Below, piece after piece: positions 36,437-48,390 of a DNA stretch of 64,000 nt. Origin of the DNA: Phoenix dactylifera (taxonomy: Eukaryota; Streptophyta; Magnoliopsida; Arecales; Arecaceae). A program made the position numbers and the translations under genes. The stretch is from the NCBI RefSeq assembly GCF_009389715.1, contig NW_024067695.1:62001-126000 (forward strand), read 5' to 3'. How positions within the stretch are numbered: position 1 is the first letter of the stretch; each line of letters opens with the position of its first letter. A model generated the notes under the pieces. It saw nothing but the letters and a program-made list of their open reading frames with translations, did not search any database and had not been told where the DNA came from.

Positions 36437-37629
36437 TAAATTTACCTATGTGTAATTATAGAAGTACACATGATTTTTTTTTTTTACTTCCTCCCAATAG
36501 GTCTTGGTGAGGTAAGTTAATGGCCGATCTATACCATATGACAATGTTAGTTTTCTCACTAATGTCCAAAATAAGAAAATAAAAGATGCAACTTGTGGTA
36601 TATTTTTTTCAGTATTTTTGTTTTAATTTTTGTTTTAGATAGAAATGATCATTAAATTGCAATGTGCATAAGGGGGAGCATTGATAATTGTGATTGATGT
36701 CTAACTGCATAATCTAGCTTTAGCATGAGAAATGACGAGAGCAGCAGCAATAACAATATAACCATTTTTTTCTGGTACAACTTGATAAGTTTTTTTAATA
36801 CAGTCTTGGGTCGCACATTTCTCGTCTTTTTCTTCTCATAAGCAGCGAGAAATGAAACTAGAGGTATATACTTATCAAACATATTAATTTATAAAGATAT
36901 GAAAAGTAGAAAAATATAAAACTAGAGATAAAAATGATAATAATGAAGCCTTAGCTTCTAGAATTTTCAGGCCACGACAGTGTTTGCACGGGCCATGCCT
37001 GGCATCATAAATACTATTAACATAAAATAAGAATTTTAAGGAACTCAGTTGATCACCAAAAATTTACAATGGGAAGAAATGAATGGGTCTAGCAATTAGA
37101 CTTGAAATTGACTTCCTTTCTATGAATCCAAACCCAACATTCCATGAAATGTGCGGTCTCAAACGACGCCTCTGACAACATTAGATGTAATTTCTGCAAA
37201 ATAAGACAAATGAAATTGGTTAAGCGATTAGGCTGGAACCTAACTTCCTTCCTACTCATTCCAAACCCAACATTCCATGAATCGTGCAAGTCTCAGACAA
37301 CACCTCTGGTGACATTAGGTATAATTTATGTACAATAAGACGAGTTTGATGGTAATTCTATCAGAAGCAATACCATATACCCATCGTGCCTGACATATTA
37401 ACTTAAATGAGTTTGAATTGGGCCAAAGACGTAGGACTAAACTTGGATTGCACGCCAAGCCAATGATTCTACAGCTTTCATCACTTTTCCAACTCCAACA
37501 TACAATCATAATTAAAACCAATCCAAACTACAACTTATTTAACATTCTGCAAACACTGCCATAATTTGTACAAACATGTACAAACTCACTAGGCCTCGAA
37601 CCACAAGGTACCCTGTGGACCCATCCAAA
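36437..37629. other. Intergenic and 3' flank of the EXORDIUM-like gene
   Basis: AT-rich; no gene. Contains a tandem duplication at about 37085-37345, reported separately. Confidence 0.5.
37085..37345. repeat. Diverged tandem duplication, unit about 132 bp
   Basis: Two copies share 'aaacccaacattccatgaa', 'gacaacattagatgtaattt' / 'gtgacattaggtataattt' and 'caaaataagac' / 'acaataagac' in the same order. No coding meaning seen. Confidence 0.7.
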
Positions 37630-38616
37630 TCAAACCATCGGAACGCACGAATGGCTGACAGGGTCCAACAAGGCCGGCACCAGATACTTCCTTCCGTTCA
37701 CCCCCACCACATTGTAGCTCCCTCCGGTGGCCGGGTCCACCCTCAGCTGACCCGCGTAACCCGGGTACGCCCCCCTCCCATACACCCCGGGGCACGCCCC
37801 CGCCACCTCCACCGGTGCCGCCGCGTTTCCCTGGAAGAAACCCCCGCCGAAGGGGTTCGTCACCGCCCCCGCTACCAGCGTCGCCAGGTTGATCACCATC
37901 CCGTCCGCCCCCACGTCCCCGTTGGGCGGCCCCAGCGCCGGCCCCTGCGGCCCGTAGACCGGCCGGTGGAACGGCCACGCGCACTGCCCCGGGCACTGTC
38001 CCTCCGCGTTCCCCACCCAAATGTACGCCGCCCGCGCCCGCCCGCCGGCACCGGCGGCGGGGCGAGACGCATGGAGGCCGCACGCGCTCGAGCAAAAGCC
38101 CTCCACGGCCACGTCCTCGGCCGTGAGCACCACCGCGAGGCCGCTCCTCATGACGCCCAGCCTCCCCGCTAGCTCGGAGATTTGGGGCCTTCTGAGGTAC
38201 TTGCCCATGGAGTAGTCTTCGTCGAGCAGTTGGTTGGTTAGTAAGATATGGGTATTTTTCTTCCCGGCCTCTTGGACGTAGGAGTCCACGGTGGTCCACC
38301 ACTTGGAAACGGATGGGGCTGGGGTGGTGGTGGCGGCGGCGGCGGCGGTGGTGGGGAGGTGGTGGCGAGTGGGAGTGAGTGAGAGGAGGAAGTCAGAGAT
38401 GATGGACCTTTGGGCTGGTGAGAATTTTCCATACCATAGGATGGAGATGGGGATGTGTCCCTCGAGCAAGGCCCTTCCGTGGTATGTTAGGATGGTAGGG
38501 GGTGGTTGATATAAAGAACTTAGCTTTCTGGACCCAAGACAAAGGTTCACAAAGCTGATAAGAAGCAGGAGAATGAGAGGAAGAGTTGTACTTCTAGGTG
38601 AATGGAGAGAGGCCAT
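37630..38616 (-). CDS. EXORDIUM-like protein (phosphate-induced PHI-1 family), secreted
   Basis: Apoplastic protein of the EXO/EXL family, linked in Arabidopsis to brassinosteroid-dependent growth and carbon status; no enzyme activity is established. Intronless, 328 residues, the usual size. Residues 1-29 are a signal peptide (LILLLLISFVNLCLG). The PHI-1 domain follows from about 40 to the end: ILTYHGRALLEGHIPISILW, WYGKFSPAQRSIISDFL, SKWWTTVDSYV, EGFCSSACGLHAS, YIWVGNAEGQCPGQCAWPFH, PPNGDVGADGMVINLATLVA, NPFGGGFFQG, and a C-terminal GRKYLVPALLDPVSHSC. Six or more conserved cysteines fit an extracellular fold. A Ser/Thr/Ala-rich insert (about 85-100, encoded by a GGC/GTG-rich run) is unlike most relatives and may be a local repeat expansion. 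Start chosen: the only ATG that gives a signal peptide. Very GC-rich, as is common for monocot single-exon genes. Confidence 0.92.
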   Translation of the reverse strand: MASLHSPRSTTLPLILLLLISFVNLCLGSRKLSSLYQPPPTILTYHGRALLEGHIPISILWYGKFSPAQRSIISDFLLSLTPTRHHLPTTAAAAATTTPAPSVSKWWTTVDSYVQEAGKKNTHILLTNQLLDEDYSMGKYLRRPQISELAGRLGVMRSGLAVVLTAEDVAVEGFCSSACGLHASRPAAGAGGRARAAYIWVGNAEGQCPGQCAWPFHRPVYGPQGPALGPPNGDVGADGMVINLATLVAGAVTNPFGGGFFQGNAAAPVEVAGACPGVYGRGAYPGYAGQLRVDPATGGSYNVVGVNGRKYLVPALLDPVSHSCVPMV

Positions 38617-38660
38617 CGGGAATGGTGGTTGGGGTGAGAAGGGAGCAAGGTGATACCGTT

Positions 38661-38669
38661 AATATATAG
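38661..38669 (-). promoter_or_regulatory. TATA box of the EXORDIUM-like gene
   Basis: On the minus strand CTATATATT lies about 45 bp before the ATG, implying a very short leader. Confidence 0.5.
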
Positions 38670-41205
38670 GGGAGATTGGCCGGGATTGGGTTCATGAACA
38701 AGGAAAGAAGGATTCTCTCAATCATCTATCACGGGATTCCGGGTAAGAAGGGTGACATCTGGCGAGCATGACTTAAGGGTGGTGGTTGCTTGGGCTGGGT
38801 GCAACGCATAGGGATGGGGTGGTTCTCATAGATTTCGCTGTCGAGCTGCATGCGAGGGAAGTGGTTGACAAGGGAGAGATATGGGTTGCACGAGGACACG
38901 GCACCTTGGCTGGCACGTGAAGCTTGGTTTCTCTGCTGCATTGAGCGGAGATCCTATACCAGATACGGCTTGCACGAGAAAATGGCCCTGCATGCATGCC
39001 TTTGCCTCCTGGGAAGCCCTTTTCCCACTCAAAATCCATTTTTAACAACCTTCAGATTATTACAAGTAGACAGTGTGCAACTGCAATATCACAAGAAATT
39101 AACAAGCAGATAGAAAGATTGTGCATGTACTATTAATGAAGATAGCATGCATTGTCAATTTGTCATAGCAAACAGGATTTCTATCTTTCTACTAGAGGGG
39201 AAGAGTCACACTAACACATGGCAAGTCATACAACTCATGAACCGTCTTCTAACGGCGCGCGCGCACACGGAGTCTGATTTTGGGGAAAGATATCAAGGCA
39301 AATAAGCACTTCCTCGGAGCAATTAACCTGTCTTTCCTTCTACATCAGAAAAAAAAATGCTAGACTCTGATGAAAGCAAGGCAGCAAAAAGAAACTGCAA
39401 CTTTTCCGAGCTTATTCTAGCTGAATTTTTTTACGTCCTTTCGATTCAAGTTTGTGTATGTATGATACACTTCATGCTAGGGAGAAAAAGTATGTCATGG
39501 TACACGCAGGCAATTTTCACCTATAAACTCGTAGATTTAGTGCAACTCTGGAAACAATTGTAGACGAGCTAGTTTCAAATATTCTTGAAACATGATATGG
39601 GGCATACATTTTTAAGTCAAGATGTGTACTTAGATTGTGAACAATCAAGAATTAGATCATTCGGAACATGGATTTAAATATCCTGGTACTGTATTTTTTC
39701 AACACAAAAATAAGACAGAATGAGCTGTCTTCTAACAGCAGAGCGAGCGAGCGAGAGAGAGAAAGAGAGCTGGTGAGCACAGCGGCTGCTACAGGAGGAG
39801 GGGGGAGTTAGGGTTCATCCTCCCCATTTACTTCACGAATCCCGAATTCATAGACTCGGGATTCATGTACCGTATGGGCTTTTAATTAGCATCTTAACGG
39901 ATGGTCCACTGAAATTCTGAAGAGATAGTCAAGGACCGACTAGGATGCAACCTGGCTCGATGATCGGGATACAGGATGGTACGGAAGACCGATACACCTC
40001 CATACTGCTATTTTTTAATTCTTGATTTGGAAATAAACGAAGGTATACTAATACATGTTGAGAATGACATCATACCATTTGTTTAAAACTACAATGGTAA
40101 GAATGAATCTAAGTGACATACATATAATCAATAGAAAACTTACTCCGAGTACCAACTTCCCTGCAATGCAACAAGATAACAGCATCTTTGTTATGCACGT
40201 TACAAAGTCGACCCTTGATAGAAAGCCACTAAAGCTGGTGGTATATATCACAAAAACATGAGCCCATTGTGCTAATTATTATCATACAAGAATATCACAA
40301 CCATCTTGGTGTACCATGTAGGTCACCAATACACTCCAGAACAGAATTCATCATAGAATACAACAACCTGGTTTCAAATCCTGGACCTCTCCCATGTGGA
40401 GAGGGGTGCCAACCAAGTCTCGATACATCAGGATAATCAATAGTCAGCAAATTATTCCTCATAAACTCCATCGTATCGCTTGCAATGTTTCACTGAATAC
40501 TTCTGTGCAATTCAATTTTAGTTCAAATCCAGGAAACTGCTGCAGAACATAGTTACCTTCCAGAGACGCCACATCCTGCTTCGTAACTGGCATGAATAAT
40601 GCTGAAGGACTTCCCACTTCTGTCTGTAGTGCTATTTACAATGCTTCGAATTTATATTTGTGAACCAATGTGAGAAACTCATGGCAAGTTAAACTAGTAT
40701 ATTGAGTTGAATGTGTGAAACTCAGTTTAATCGCTGTATTTACCTGATGGAGTGACTTGCAATAGTTCTCTCTATCTATAGCAAATATTGCAGATGAACT
40801 TGTCAAATAACCAGTCCTTCAAAGAAGAATTTCTCTAGAGGTTCTCGACCTCATAGCCGCCTGCAAAAAGATCTCATCTCTTTCTGTGAAGATTGTCATC
40901 TTTGGACAAAATCATCCCTTCTTCCAAGAGGGCGTGCCAATGCAACTACTATGTTCACATGCAAGGGATCTTGCCTTCGAGATTCATATTCATAGGTAGT
41001 AATCTGACCAACCCAACTCACTGAGACAAAAGTACTCATTATCAATATCTGTTCATTCTTGTAAGCATTGACCATTTTTGGCTTAGCTATTTTAATTCCC
41101 TAAACTGCTTGTTTGCAGGCCTTACTGTCAACCAAAATATGGGGCACTGTACTCGCACTTCCATCCCGCTACTAATCCCATCAACCAACCAATCTCTCAG
41201 AACTA
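38670..41205. other. Intergenic, no supported gene
   Basis: Promoter side of the EXORDIUM-like gene and 3' side of the PPR gene. Several short frames, none with a domain. A short 'gcgagcgagcgagagagag' repeat at 39742 and a GC/CG run at 39256 are the only low-complexity items. 39920-40000 carries a 'ggtacggaagaccgataca' phrase like a dispersed repeat. Confidence 0.4.
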
Positions 41206-42999
41206 TTACTTCATTTTGATCTTTGTTTCGCTACTATAGTAGTAGTCTTCGAAATCAAATAACATATCAAGGTGATAATGATCATGAATACACAAATTTA
41301 GCCTATTGCACATTATGTACACTTCGTTCATAAAGTTGTGGCCCCCTAGTCCCTCCATTGCTCTAAACTTGTGCACCACGCCATCAACTTCAATCCAACT
41401 ATAGCCAGGATCTTTCTTTATTCCTCTGACATCCATAAGTTCTCTGACCGCAGCGGCAACACCCCACTGCCCAATTGCTGAATAGATACTAGCTAATGCA
41501 ACATATGATCCTGAGCATTTAGGCTCTAATTCAAACAGTCTCCGCGCAGCAATCTCTCCTATCCTAGCGTTCTTCAAGAATCTACATGAACTCAGTAGAG
41601 CTCCCCATACTGAAGCTAGGAATCCACACTTACTCCTTAAAATAAACTCATAGGCTTCACATACCATCCCTGCCCGTCCCAAGAGATCGACCATGCAGCA
41701 GTAATGCTCATTTTGAGCTGGTATTCCATAGACCTCACGCATCAAACAAAACAATCTCCAACCCTCATCAACGAACCCAGAGTGGCTGCAAGCAGATAGG
41801 AGGCATATGAAAGTAATGTAATCCGGGTGAACCGAAGCCAACTCCATCAAACTAAAGACCTGGAGAGCCTCCTCTGTGCGGCCATGCTTTGCATATCCAT
41901 CGATCATTGAATTCCACACAACAACATTCTTTGTAACGCCAATTCTATCAAAGGCAACACGGGCTAATTCCAAATCTCCACACTTTGCATACAAATCAAC
42001 AATGACGCCTTGAATCATCTGATCAGATTCCAACCCCCTCACTATAACTTGAGCATGGAATTGCTTGGATGGACTCATAAATCCAGAATTAGTACACCCA
42101 CTAAGCAATGCAACAAAACTAGACTGGTTCGGCACTAACCCCACCAAAAGCATTTCCTCAAACAGAGAGAACAGGCCCCCTACGAACCCCACTCTACCAT
42201 AACCCGATATCAAGCTATTATAGCACACCACATCCTTGTGCTCGATTCTATCAAAAACCAACTGGGCACCCCCCAAGTTCCCATTTTCAGCATATAAATC
42301 AACCAGCGAACTGCCAACAAATGCATCCGAGTCCCAACTCCTCTTCACAATGTGGGCATGGAGCTGCTCTCCTTGCTCCAGCGTAGCCCGACTCAATACC
42401 ACCGTGAAAGTATATCCATTCGGCAGGACACCGCCACATAGCATCTCCACAAACAAATCCATCATTTCCCTCTGGCATTCCTCTCTATCGGCATAGGCCA
42501 GCAGCATGATGGTCCAAGAAACTACGTCCCTCTCGGGCATACGATCGAACACCTCTCGGGCTCTTGAGAGGAGGCCGCACTTGGCGTAGAACCTAACAAG
42601 AGAGCTCTCGGAGGAGGCGTCGCGAACTTTATCTCCAGAGTCTCGGACCATGAAACCGTGCACCTCCTTCCCGGACCCGACGGCGCCTAGCAAGGCGCAG
42701 CAGCCGAGGACGACGGTGATGGACAGGTCGTCCGGCTTGTGACGGTGCTCGACGACCATCTCCCGGAAGAGCGCGAGGGCCTCGCCAGGCCGGCCGTCGC
42801 GGGCGCGCCGCCGTATCAGGGCGGCCCAACCAGGGGGATCTCGGTCGGGCATTTGGTCGGACGTGGGAGCATTGCTGGAGTGGGAGCGGGGGAAGTGGCG
42901 GATACGGGTGCCCCCCGGGAACAGCGTAACGGCATTCGCGGCGGAGGACCGAAGGGATGGAGGTGTGATAGCGGTGGGTAGAGGTAGTAGCATTACCAT
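41206..42999 (-). CDS. Pentatricopeptide repeat protein, PLS class with E/E+ end
   Basis: PPR proteins bind organellar RNA, and PLS-class members mostly specify C-to-U editing sites. Intronless, 597 residues from the first ATG (42999). The frame is open further upstream to 43146, but that part has no ATG. Residues 1-45 are Ser/Arg-rich without acids, a likely mitochondrial or plastid targeting peptide. Repeats run from about 55 to 470: GLLSRAREVFDRMPERDVVS, SLVDLYAENGNLGGAQLVFD, VVVWNSMIDGYAKHGRTEEA, THPDYITFICLLSACSHSGF-like L/S units. They are followed by an E-type end (HYCCMVDLLGRAGMVCEAYE, SVWGALLSSCRFLKN, YVALASIYSAIGQW, GYSWIEVDGVVHKFRA). There is no DYW domain, so any editing would need a partner deaminase. 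Target RNA unknown. Appears intact. Confidence 0.9.
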   Translation of the reverse strand: MVMLLPLPTAITPPSLRSSAANAVTLFPGGTRIRHFPRSHSSNAPTSDQMPDRDPPGWAALIRRRARDGRPGEALALFREMVVEHRHKPDDLSITVVLGCCALLGAVGSGKEVHGFMVRDSGDKVRDASSESSLVRFYAKCGLLSRAREVFDRMPERDVVSWTIMLLAYADREECQREMMDLFVEMLCGGVLPNGYTFTVVLSRATLEQGEQLHAHIVKRSWDSDAFVGSSLVDLYAENGNLGGAQLVFDRIEHKDVVCYNSLISGYGRVGFVGGLFSLFEEMLLVGLVPNQSSFVALLSGCTNSGFMSPSKQFHAQVIVRGLESDQMIQGVIVDLYAKCGDLELARVAFDRIGVTKNVVVWNSMIDGYAKHGRTEEALQVFSLMELASVHPDYITFICLLSACSHSGFVDEGWRLFCLMREVYGIPAQNEHYCCMVDLLGRAGMVCEAYEFILRSKCGFLASVWGALLSSCRFLKNARIGEIAARRLFELEPKCSGSYVALASIYSAIGQWGVAAAVRELMDVRGIKKDPGYSWIEVDGVVHKFRAMEGLGGHNFMNEVYIMCNRLNLCIHDHYHLDMLFDFEDYYYSSETKIKMK

Positions 43000-44234
43000 G
43001 GACTCCGCCCAAAGAAATGGAAGGTGAACAGGTATCAAACGGTAGCTCGTGCCAGCCGGGTCATCCTTTTGTACAAAATTGCCATGTGCTATGCACGTGC
43101 TTATGCATTTGTAACCCCACAAGATTTGTTTGGATGTTTTTATCAAATTAGACTGAAAATTCTATAAAACTCTAGCCTATTAGTCCTTCTATCTTATATT
43201 TTCTAAAAGTCCCTCTAAATTCAAATCAAATTTTAGTCTTTAGAATGTTGAAAAAAAAATACAGAATTTTTGGACTGGGTGGTACTTGGTTGATACTGAG
43301 TCGTGCTTAATAGACAACTTAATTTATGAATTTTATAAAATTTTTAGCCTAATCCAATAGAGATTCACAAATCGACCATCAGTGTATGATATAATCTGCG
43401 TTGGACCTGCAGACCCGATTTTGACCTGCTGTCATGGCCGGCTCTTGTGCTACCGATTAACGATGCTTGCACCGGGCCACTTTCTCAAGGACTGATATTC
43501 GTTTCAGGCCGAAGAGAGAACGGGAAGAAGGAATGGGAGACCAAGAGCAGAGAAGATCAAAGTAGAAAAAAAATAGGGGAGGGCAAGGCAAAAATAGGTC
43601 AAAAGAAAGAATAGGGGAGCAACGAAAGAGGAGATACAGATATCTTGACCTCATTTGACCCGCTATTATGGCAAGGTCATGGGTCATCGGTCCGACCACG
43701 AGTTAACCACGGTCCTCGAGGTTAGTCTGCTCCATGGATTCAGCCACCCTTCTCCATAGGGAGCAAGGCTAGAAGAAGAAGAAAAGGTCCTCCTGGACCA
43801 GCCACCCTTCTCTATCAAGCTTCTCCACCGTATATCAAGCAACGAGAGGCGCAAGCCTGGTAAATGCAACTCCCTACCATAGATCTAGCAAAGGCCAGCA
43901 TTTCATCATGATGGATCCGGCAATGATGGACATGGATCTGGCGACAATAGGAATCTCCAAGCATAAATCTTTGATCACAAGCCCCAATCAAATGGTGGTG
44001 AGCTCCTCTGCCGGAGGCACGGGTACTCTCGGTTGCGGCAACCATCCTAGAGCACAACGCTCCCCTCTCCCTTCTTAGATAAAGAATTGATTTCTGTTTT
44101 TTCTAGATCTAGTGTTGTCTGGTTACCTGCATTTCTAAATAGCTGTATTGGTAGATGTAGTCACGTCTCTATTTGGCTTGCATATGAAAGTTGCAGCTAT
44201 GGTTCCTCTATTTGGTTAACTAATATGGAGAGTA
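43000..44234. other. 5' flank of the PPR gene and intergenic DNA
   Basis: No gene supported. 43690-44060 has moderately GC-rich DNA with short minus-strand frames but no domain. Confidence 0.4.
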
Positions 44235-44242
44235 GGTGAATC

Positions 44243-44794
44243 TAGGGTTGGCAATTGTGTTGGTCATAAATTCTCAAATCTAAATCTAAATATGAGCTAT
44301 TTATTAAATAGATTGGGATTTGAAAGGTAAACTCTTTATATTTAATAAGTACATAATCCAACCCGACCGGCTAACTTATTTAATAAATCAATCATATCAA
44401 GTCAAGTCCAGTAGCAAACCTATTTACCTGCTAAATACGTTTATAACCTAATTATCCTATATCAAAAATATTTAACTATGTAACCTGTTTGGCACATTTG
44501 TGTTGCTGTTCATCTTTTTTTTTTTTAGCACTAAGCAAGTGTTGGTTGCATATATGTCACGAATAGATTAAGAAGTTAACCATTTTTTATAGTAGGTTAA
44601 ATAGATTTGCTGCTGGACTGGACCAGACCTGCTTATTAAATAAGTTAAGCAGATCGGTTCAAGTTAGCCTACTTATTAAACATAGCATGTTCAGATTTCA
44701 AATATAAATTTGTTTAATAAATAAATTATGTTCAAATTTGAAATTTTCGGATCCGACCCGTATATAATCTGACCCAACATGATTGACAATTTTA
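44243..44794. mobile_element. hAT-like MITE, 552 bp
   Basis: Left end TAGGGTTGGCAATTGTGTTGG and right end, read on the other strand, TAAAATTGTCAATCATGTTGG form imperfect inverted repeats. Candidate 8-bp target duplication GGTGAATC (44235-44242) and GGAGCATC (44795-44802), six of eight identical. AT-rich interior with repeated 'ttattaaataagttaagc' type phrases. An old copy. Confidence 0.55.
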
Positions 44795-44802
44795 GGAGCA
44801 TC

Positions 44803-47800
44803 TAAATCATATAGTTCCAAAAAATAAGGATTCAATGTTCCTCTTATAATATGATTTACCATATTTGTGTATTTTATAGGATTGTCAATTTGAAAGCTTC
44901 CTTAAATTAAAAAATCCCTCTCTCTTCCACTAATTACCTGCTCTCACCTACCATGTGCGTATAATTCCATGTAATAAATCTTAGATATATTGATAACCCA
45001 AGATTGTCTCATCATTATTAAGACAACTATTAAAGAAATAGATCTAATTTAAAAAAAATTAAAATAATAATTTGCTCATTACATCCATAATATGATAATT
45101 TAAGAGCTACTCAAAAAATGTTAGAAGGTAGACACCATCACTTCCCTAGAAAAAAGAGGTAGTTACACATCTCATTATGCAACTACCACCCTTAGCCAAT
45201 TATTGGGGTGTCTATTATTTCACTAGCTCGCAAGGGACCACAAAAAGCCTGTCAATCAAACACAAACCAGGTGCAATGATTTTCAAAATTATGGGGCTAT
45301 ACTTGAGAAGCGGTACGACACATTACATTAACAAACATGTTTGGTCCTCATGGTCTCCAAGAAAAGTCCGAACCGTCCAAACCTGCAAATATTCTCGATT
45401 GTCTGATACGTCAATTGGTCCATTGTATTTTTATTTGAATGAATACCAAAAGACTGCAGGAAAAAAATAAAAGAATGGAGGGTGTTTAAAAGGTGATTAT
45501 TTCTCGAATTCATTTAAGCAGCACATGTGAAGGAATCCTGATCTGAATGCATTGTTTAAAGTCCTCTTTTACATCTTGATGTCACGATCCCGCCATTAAA
45601 ATGAGCAAAAACTAAAGAAATCATGAGATAAGCAGTCAGCTCGGTGAACAGAACAAACGCAAGAGAAGCTAAATAATTGATGGAAGTTGAGATTCCATTG
45701 ATCAAAGTGAAATATATAAATTTAGCTTAATGTTGGCACGAGCATTCTCTCTTTCTCCTGAAAAGTTTCTGAAAGAGAATCAAGAAGAATATACTGAGCA
45801 AAGAACATGATCATTGGCCAGCCAACAATGGTCTTTATGTCCCAAGAAAATCTCAATTATTGAAAGGACCCATTCTTGTACATAAGAATTCTTGGATTCA
45901 TTTCCTTGTTGAGGTATCTACAATATAATTATCAAAATACAAGACATTTGTAACATAAAGGATAATAAGAAATTTCAATACTGAGGATTGTTCCCAAAAC
46001 AAACCCATGTTGATGCAGGAAAGGTGGACAAAAAGGAAGAAAAGCGATATAATTACCTCAATATTGATATGTCTTTTTCTTTCATGTTGAATCTTAAAAT
46101 TTGGGCATTAATGCGGTGGAACGCAAGGTCCTAGGCAAGGCCTCCTTTCACATCAAAATGATTTGATCACGTAACCTAAATAAATGGGCATGAAATGAAG
46201 GCATTGATGCCTAGAAGAACTTGATTTAGAAAAATCATGCAAAGCTCAATCCTCCTGCTAAAACTTTCCCCTGCATTGCTGGCATAGCACGACACAATAA
46301 GATTAGTTATTCATAAATTAAACCAACCAGCAAATCACACCAAGGGCCACATGGTCTGGGAATATGCTAGAGTAAACTTATACAAAGTTTGGGTCCTTTA
46401 GGGATGGCAACAGATCGGGCATGGATCAAATAAGCCTTACTCGTACTCACTCCACAATTTGGAACCATGTACCCATATTGACTCTTTATCCATCCTAAGG
46501 AGGGATGTGGTAGGTTGGACAGGTTTGACCAGATAAAATTATAGAAATTAATTTTTTTTCACGTACAAATCAAATTACTAAAAAAATAAAAAATAACCAT
46601 TATTACTTCACATAATACTAAATAAAAATAAATTTAAGATATAGAGCATAACAAACTAAACTTTAAAAAATAATAGAAGTACAATAAATAAAAATATTAT
46701 TCTTTAGAAAATCATAGGACAAATACATGATCATAATATGTGATCATAAAAAATAAAGGATAACAAGTTGGTGGATAGAAATATGTGCATAGGAGTGGCG
46801 AATTGGCTCTGCGGCTAGGGTTTGAAATTAGAAAGAGAGGGGACGACAATATGATGGGAGTCATAAAATGAATTAGTGGAGTGACTAAAGCATAAGAGCA
46901 AAGAAGCGGGATATATATTCCAATTGAGTCCGTACCAAATTTTACTATTCTACTACAAGTTTTGGAATCAAGACCTGTACCCGTTGCTAACTCTAAATAG
47001 GTCGGGTAAAACCCACCTTATTAGAGTAAGGTCAGATTAGGTTAGGTACCTAATAAACAGAGTAAATGTCACCCCTAATCATAGATAGATACATGGTGAT
47101 GGAAATCAGAATTAAGACAAAGTTAATGAAACTAATATAATTATAAATTCTACTTCATCAAATAACACACTATAAATATAATTTATAAATACGGTTTGCA
47201 AACTAGTTTTTCCTTTTCTATTAAAAGAATTGGTTATATAATTTTCCTTAGAAAAAAAAAAAGTGAGCTATACTCTTATATTCATATTTGTAATGTCTCT
47301 TTCAATGTTCTTATTTCCCCCTTTTCGAAAGAAAAAAAAGGCTGACAATAATATTTTCATAACCACATTAAGTTACCCTACAAAATGGACTTTGTGTCCA
47401 TTTTGGTAGCTAAGTGCTACCACTTAGGCATTGAACAAGTTATTATAGAAGTGTAATCTTTTGTACCAAAAAGAAAACGAAGGGTACTCTATCGAATGTC
47501 AGTAACATGGGTGAAGAGAAATGGTGGAGTCATTTTGTCAATTTTTTTCTTGAGAAAGAAAGATTAATTCGTGACTAAGCATTTGGTTTCGTCTTTTGAA
47601 CGTACTGAAGAATCAGGAATGCCCTTCTACAGTAACTTGCATTAGTCTCCACCCTTTTGGGTTCAAACAGTGCTAATCAAATGAAAACAAATCAGCAGAA
47701 CAGCTAACCAATTTTTAGTATATGTAAATTGACAAAATAACTGGAAATGTTTTTGGCAAATCATTATATTAGTTAGGTTTTTAAGTTAAAGAACTCGGCA

Positions 47801-48264
47801 ATTAATGTAACTGCGGCACAAAAAAAAAATAACTGGAAATGCACGTAGATTACTCTATGAATGGTGCGTATGTATATTATAAATAAAAAAGTTATCCGTT
47901 CTTGCACAACCTTGCACAGACATTACCATGCCCCCGGTATGTCATACTTACTGCGCAATCATGATCCATGAGATTGCTGTGCTTGCTACGGATGATGAGT
48001 TAATTAAAACCCTTTGCACAAAGAAAACAAATATAAAAAGCAAAAAAGAAGCTCCTAAATTATATAAGGAAACAAAATGCACAAGCTACATGCAAATCGA
48101 AACAGCCGGGTTTAATAGTGACACGAACACCAAAGGATCACTTGCAAGGTAGAGGCTGAACTCTTCCAAGATTAGTGAACTGGGAATTCCATTTAAGCGC
48201 AGCCTATAGAATACCTTTCAATTAGGAATAGTAGAAAGATCTCAATAATTTTTTTTTTTTAGAT
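44803..48264. other. Long AT-rich intergenic stretch
   Basis: No gene supported. Holds a possible second MITE (46399-47077). The short frames at 45177-45470 and 47928-48152 have no domain. Confidence 0.45.
46399..47077. mobile_element. Possible hAT-like MITE, about 680 bp
   Basis: The left end TAGGGATGGCAACAGATC and right end (other strand) TAGGGGTGACATTTACTC are similar for the first 12 bases, the 'TAGGGRTGRCA' form of many plant hAT MITEs. The flanking 8-mers do not match, so the boundaries are uncertain. Confidence 0.4.
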
Positions 48265-48390
48265 CAATGTGTAGAACGATATACTACGCAGAGTAGATTA
48301 ACCGTGCTGGCCCAAAATCTAGCACAAACACCAAACAAAAAATTAAAAAATAAAACATTGGAATAAAAATAATAAGAACAGAAAAAAAAA

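Noticed and set aside
37576-38302. Other frames over the EXORDIUM-like gene
   Set aside because: Shadow frames with Arg/Pro/His bias; no domain.
39256-39270. CGCG run as a regulatory island
   Set aside because: A short isolated simple repeat with no other support.
42236-43012. Frames opposite to or overlapping the PPR gene
   Set aside because: Shadow frames; the 597-residue PPR frame has clear repeats.
43000-43146. N-terminal extension of the PPR protein
   Set aside because: The additional open codons have no ATG; the first ATG is at 42999.
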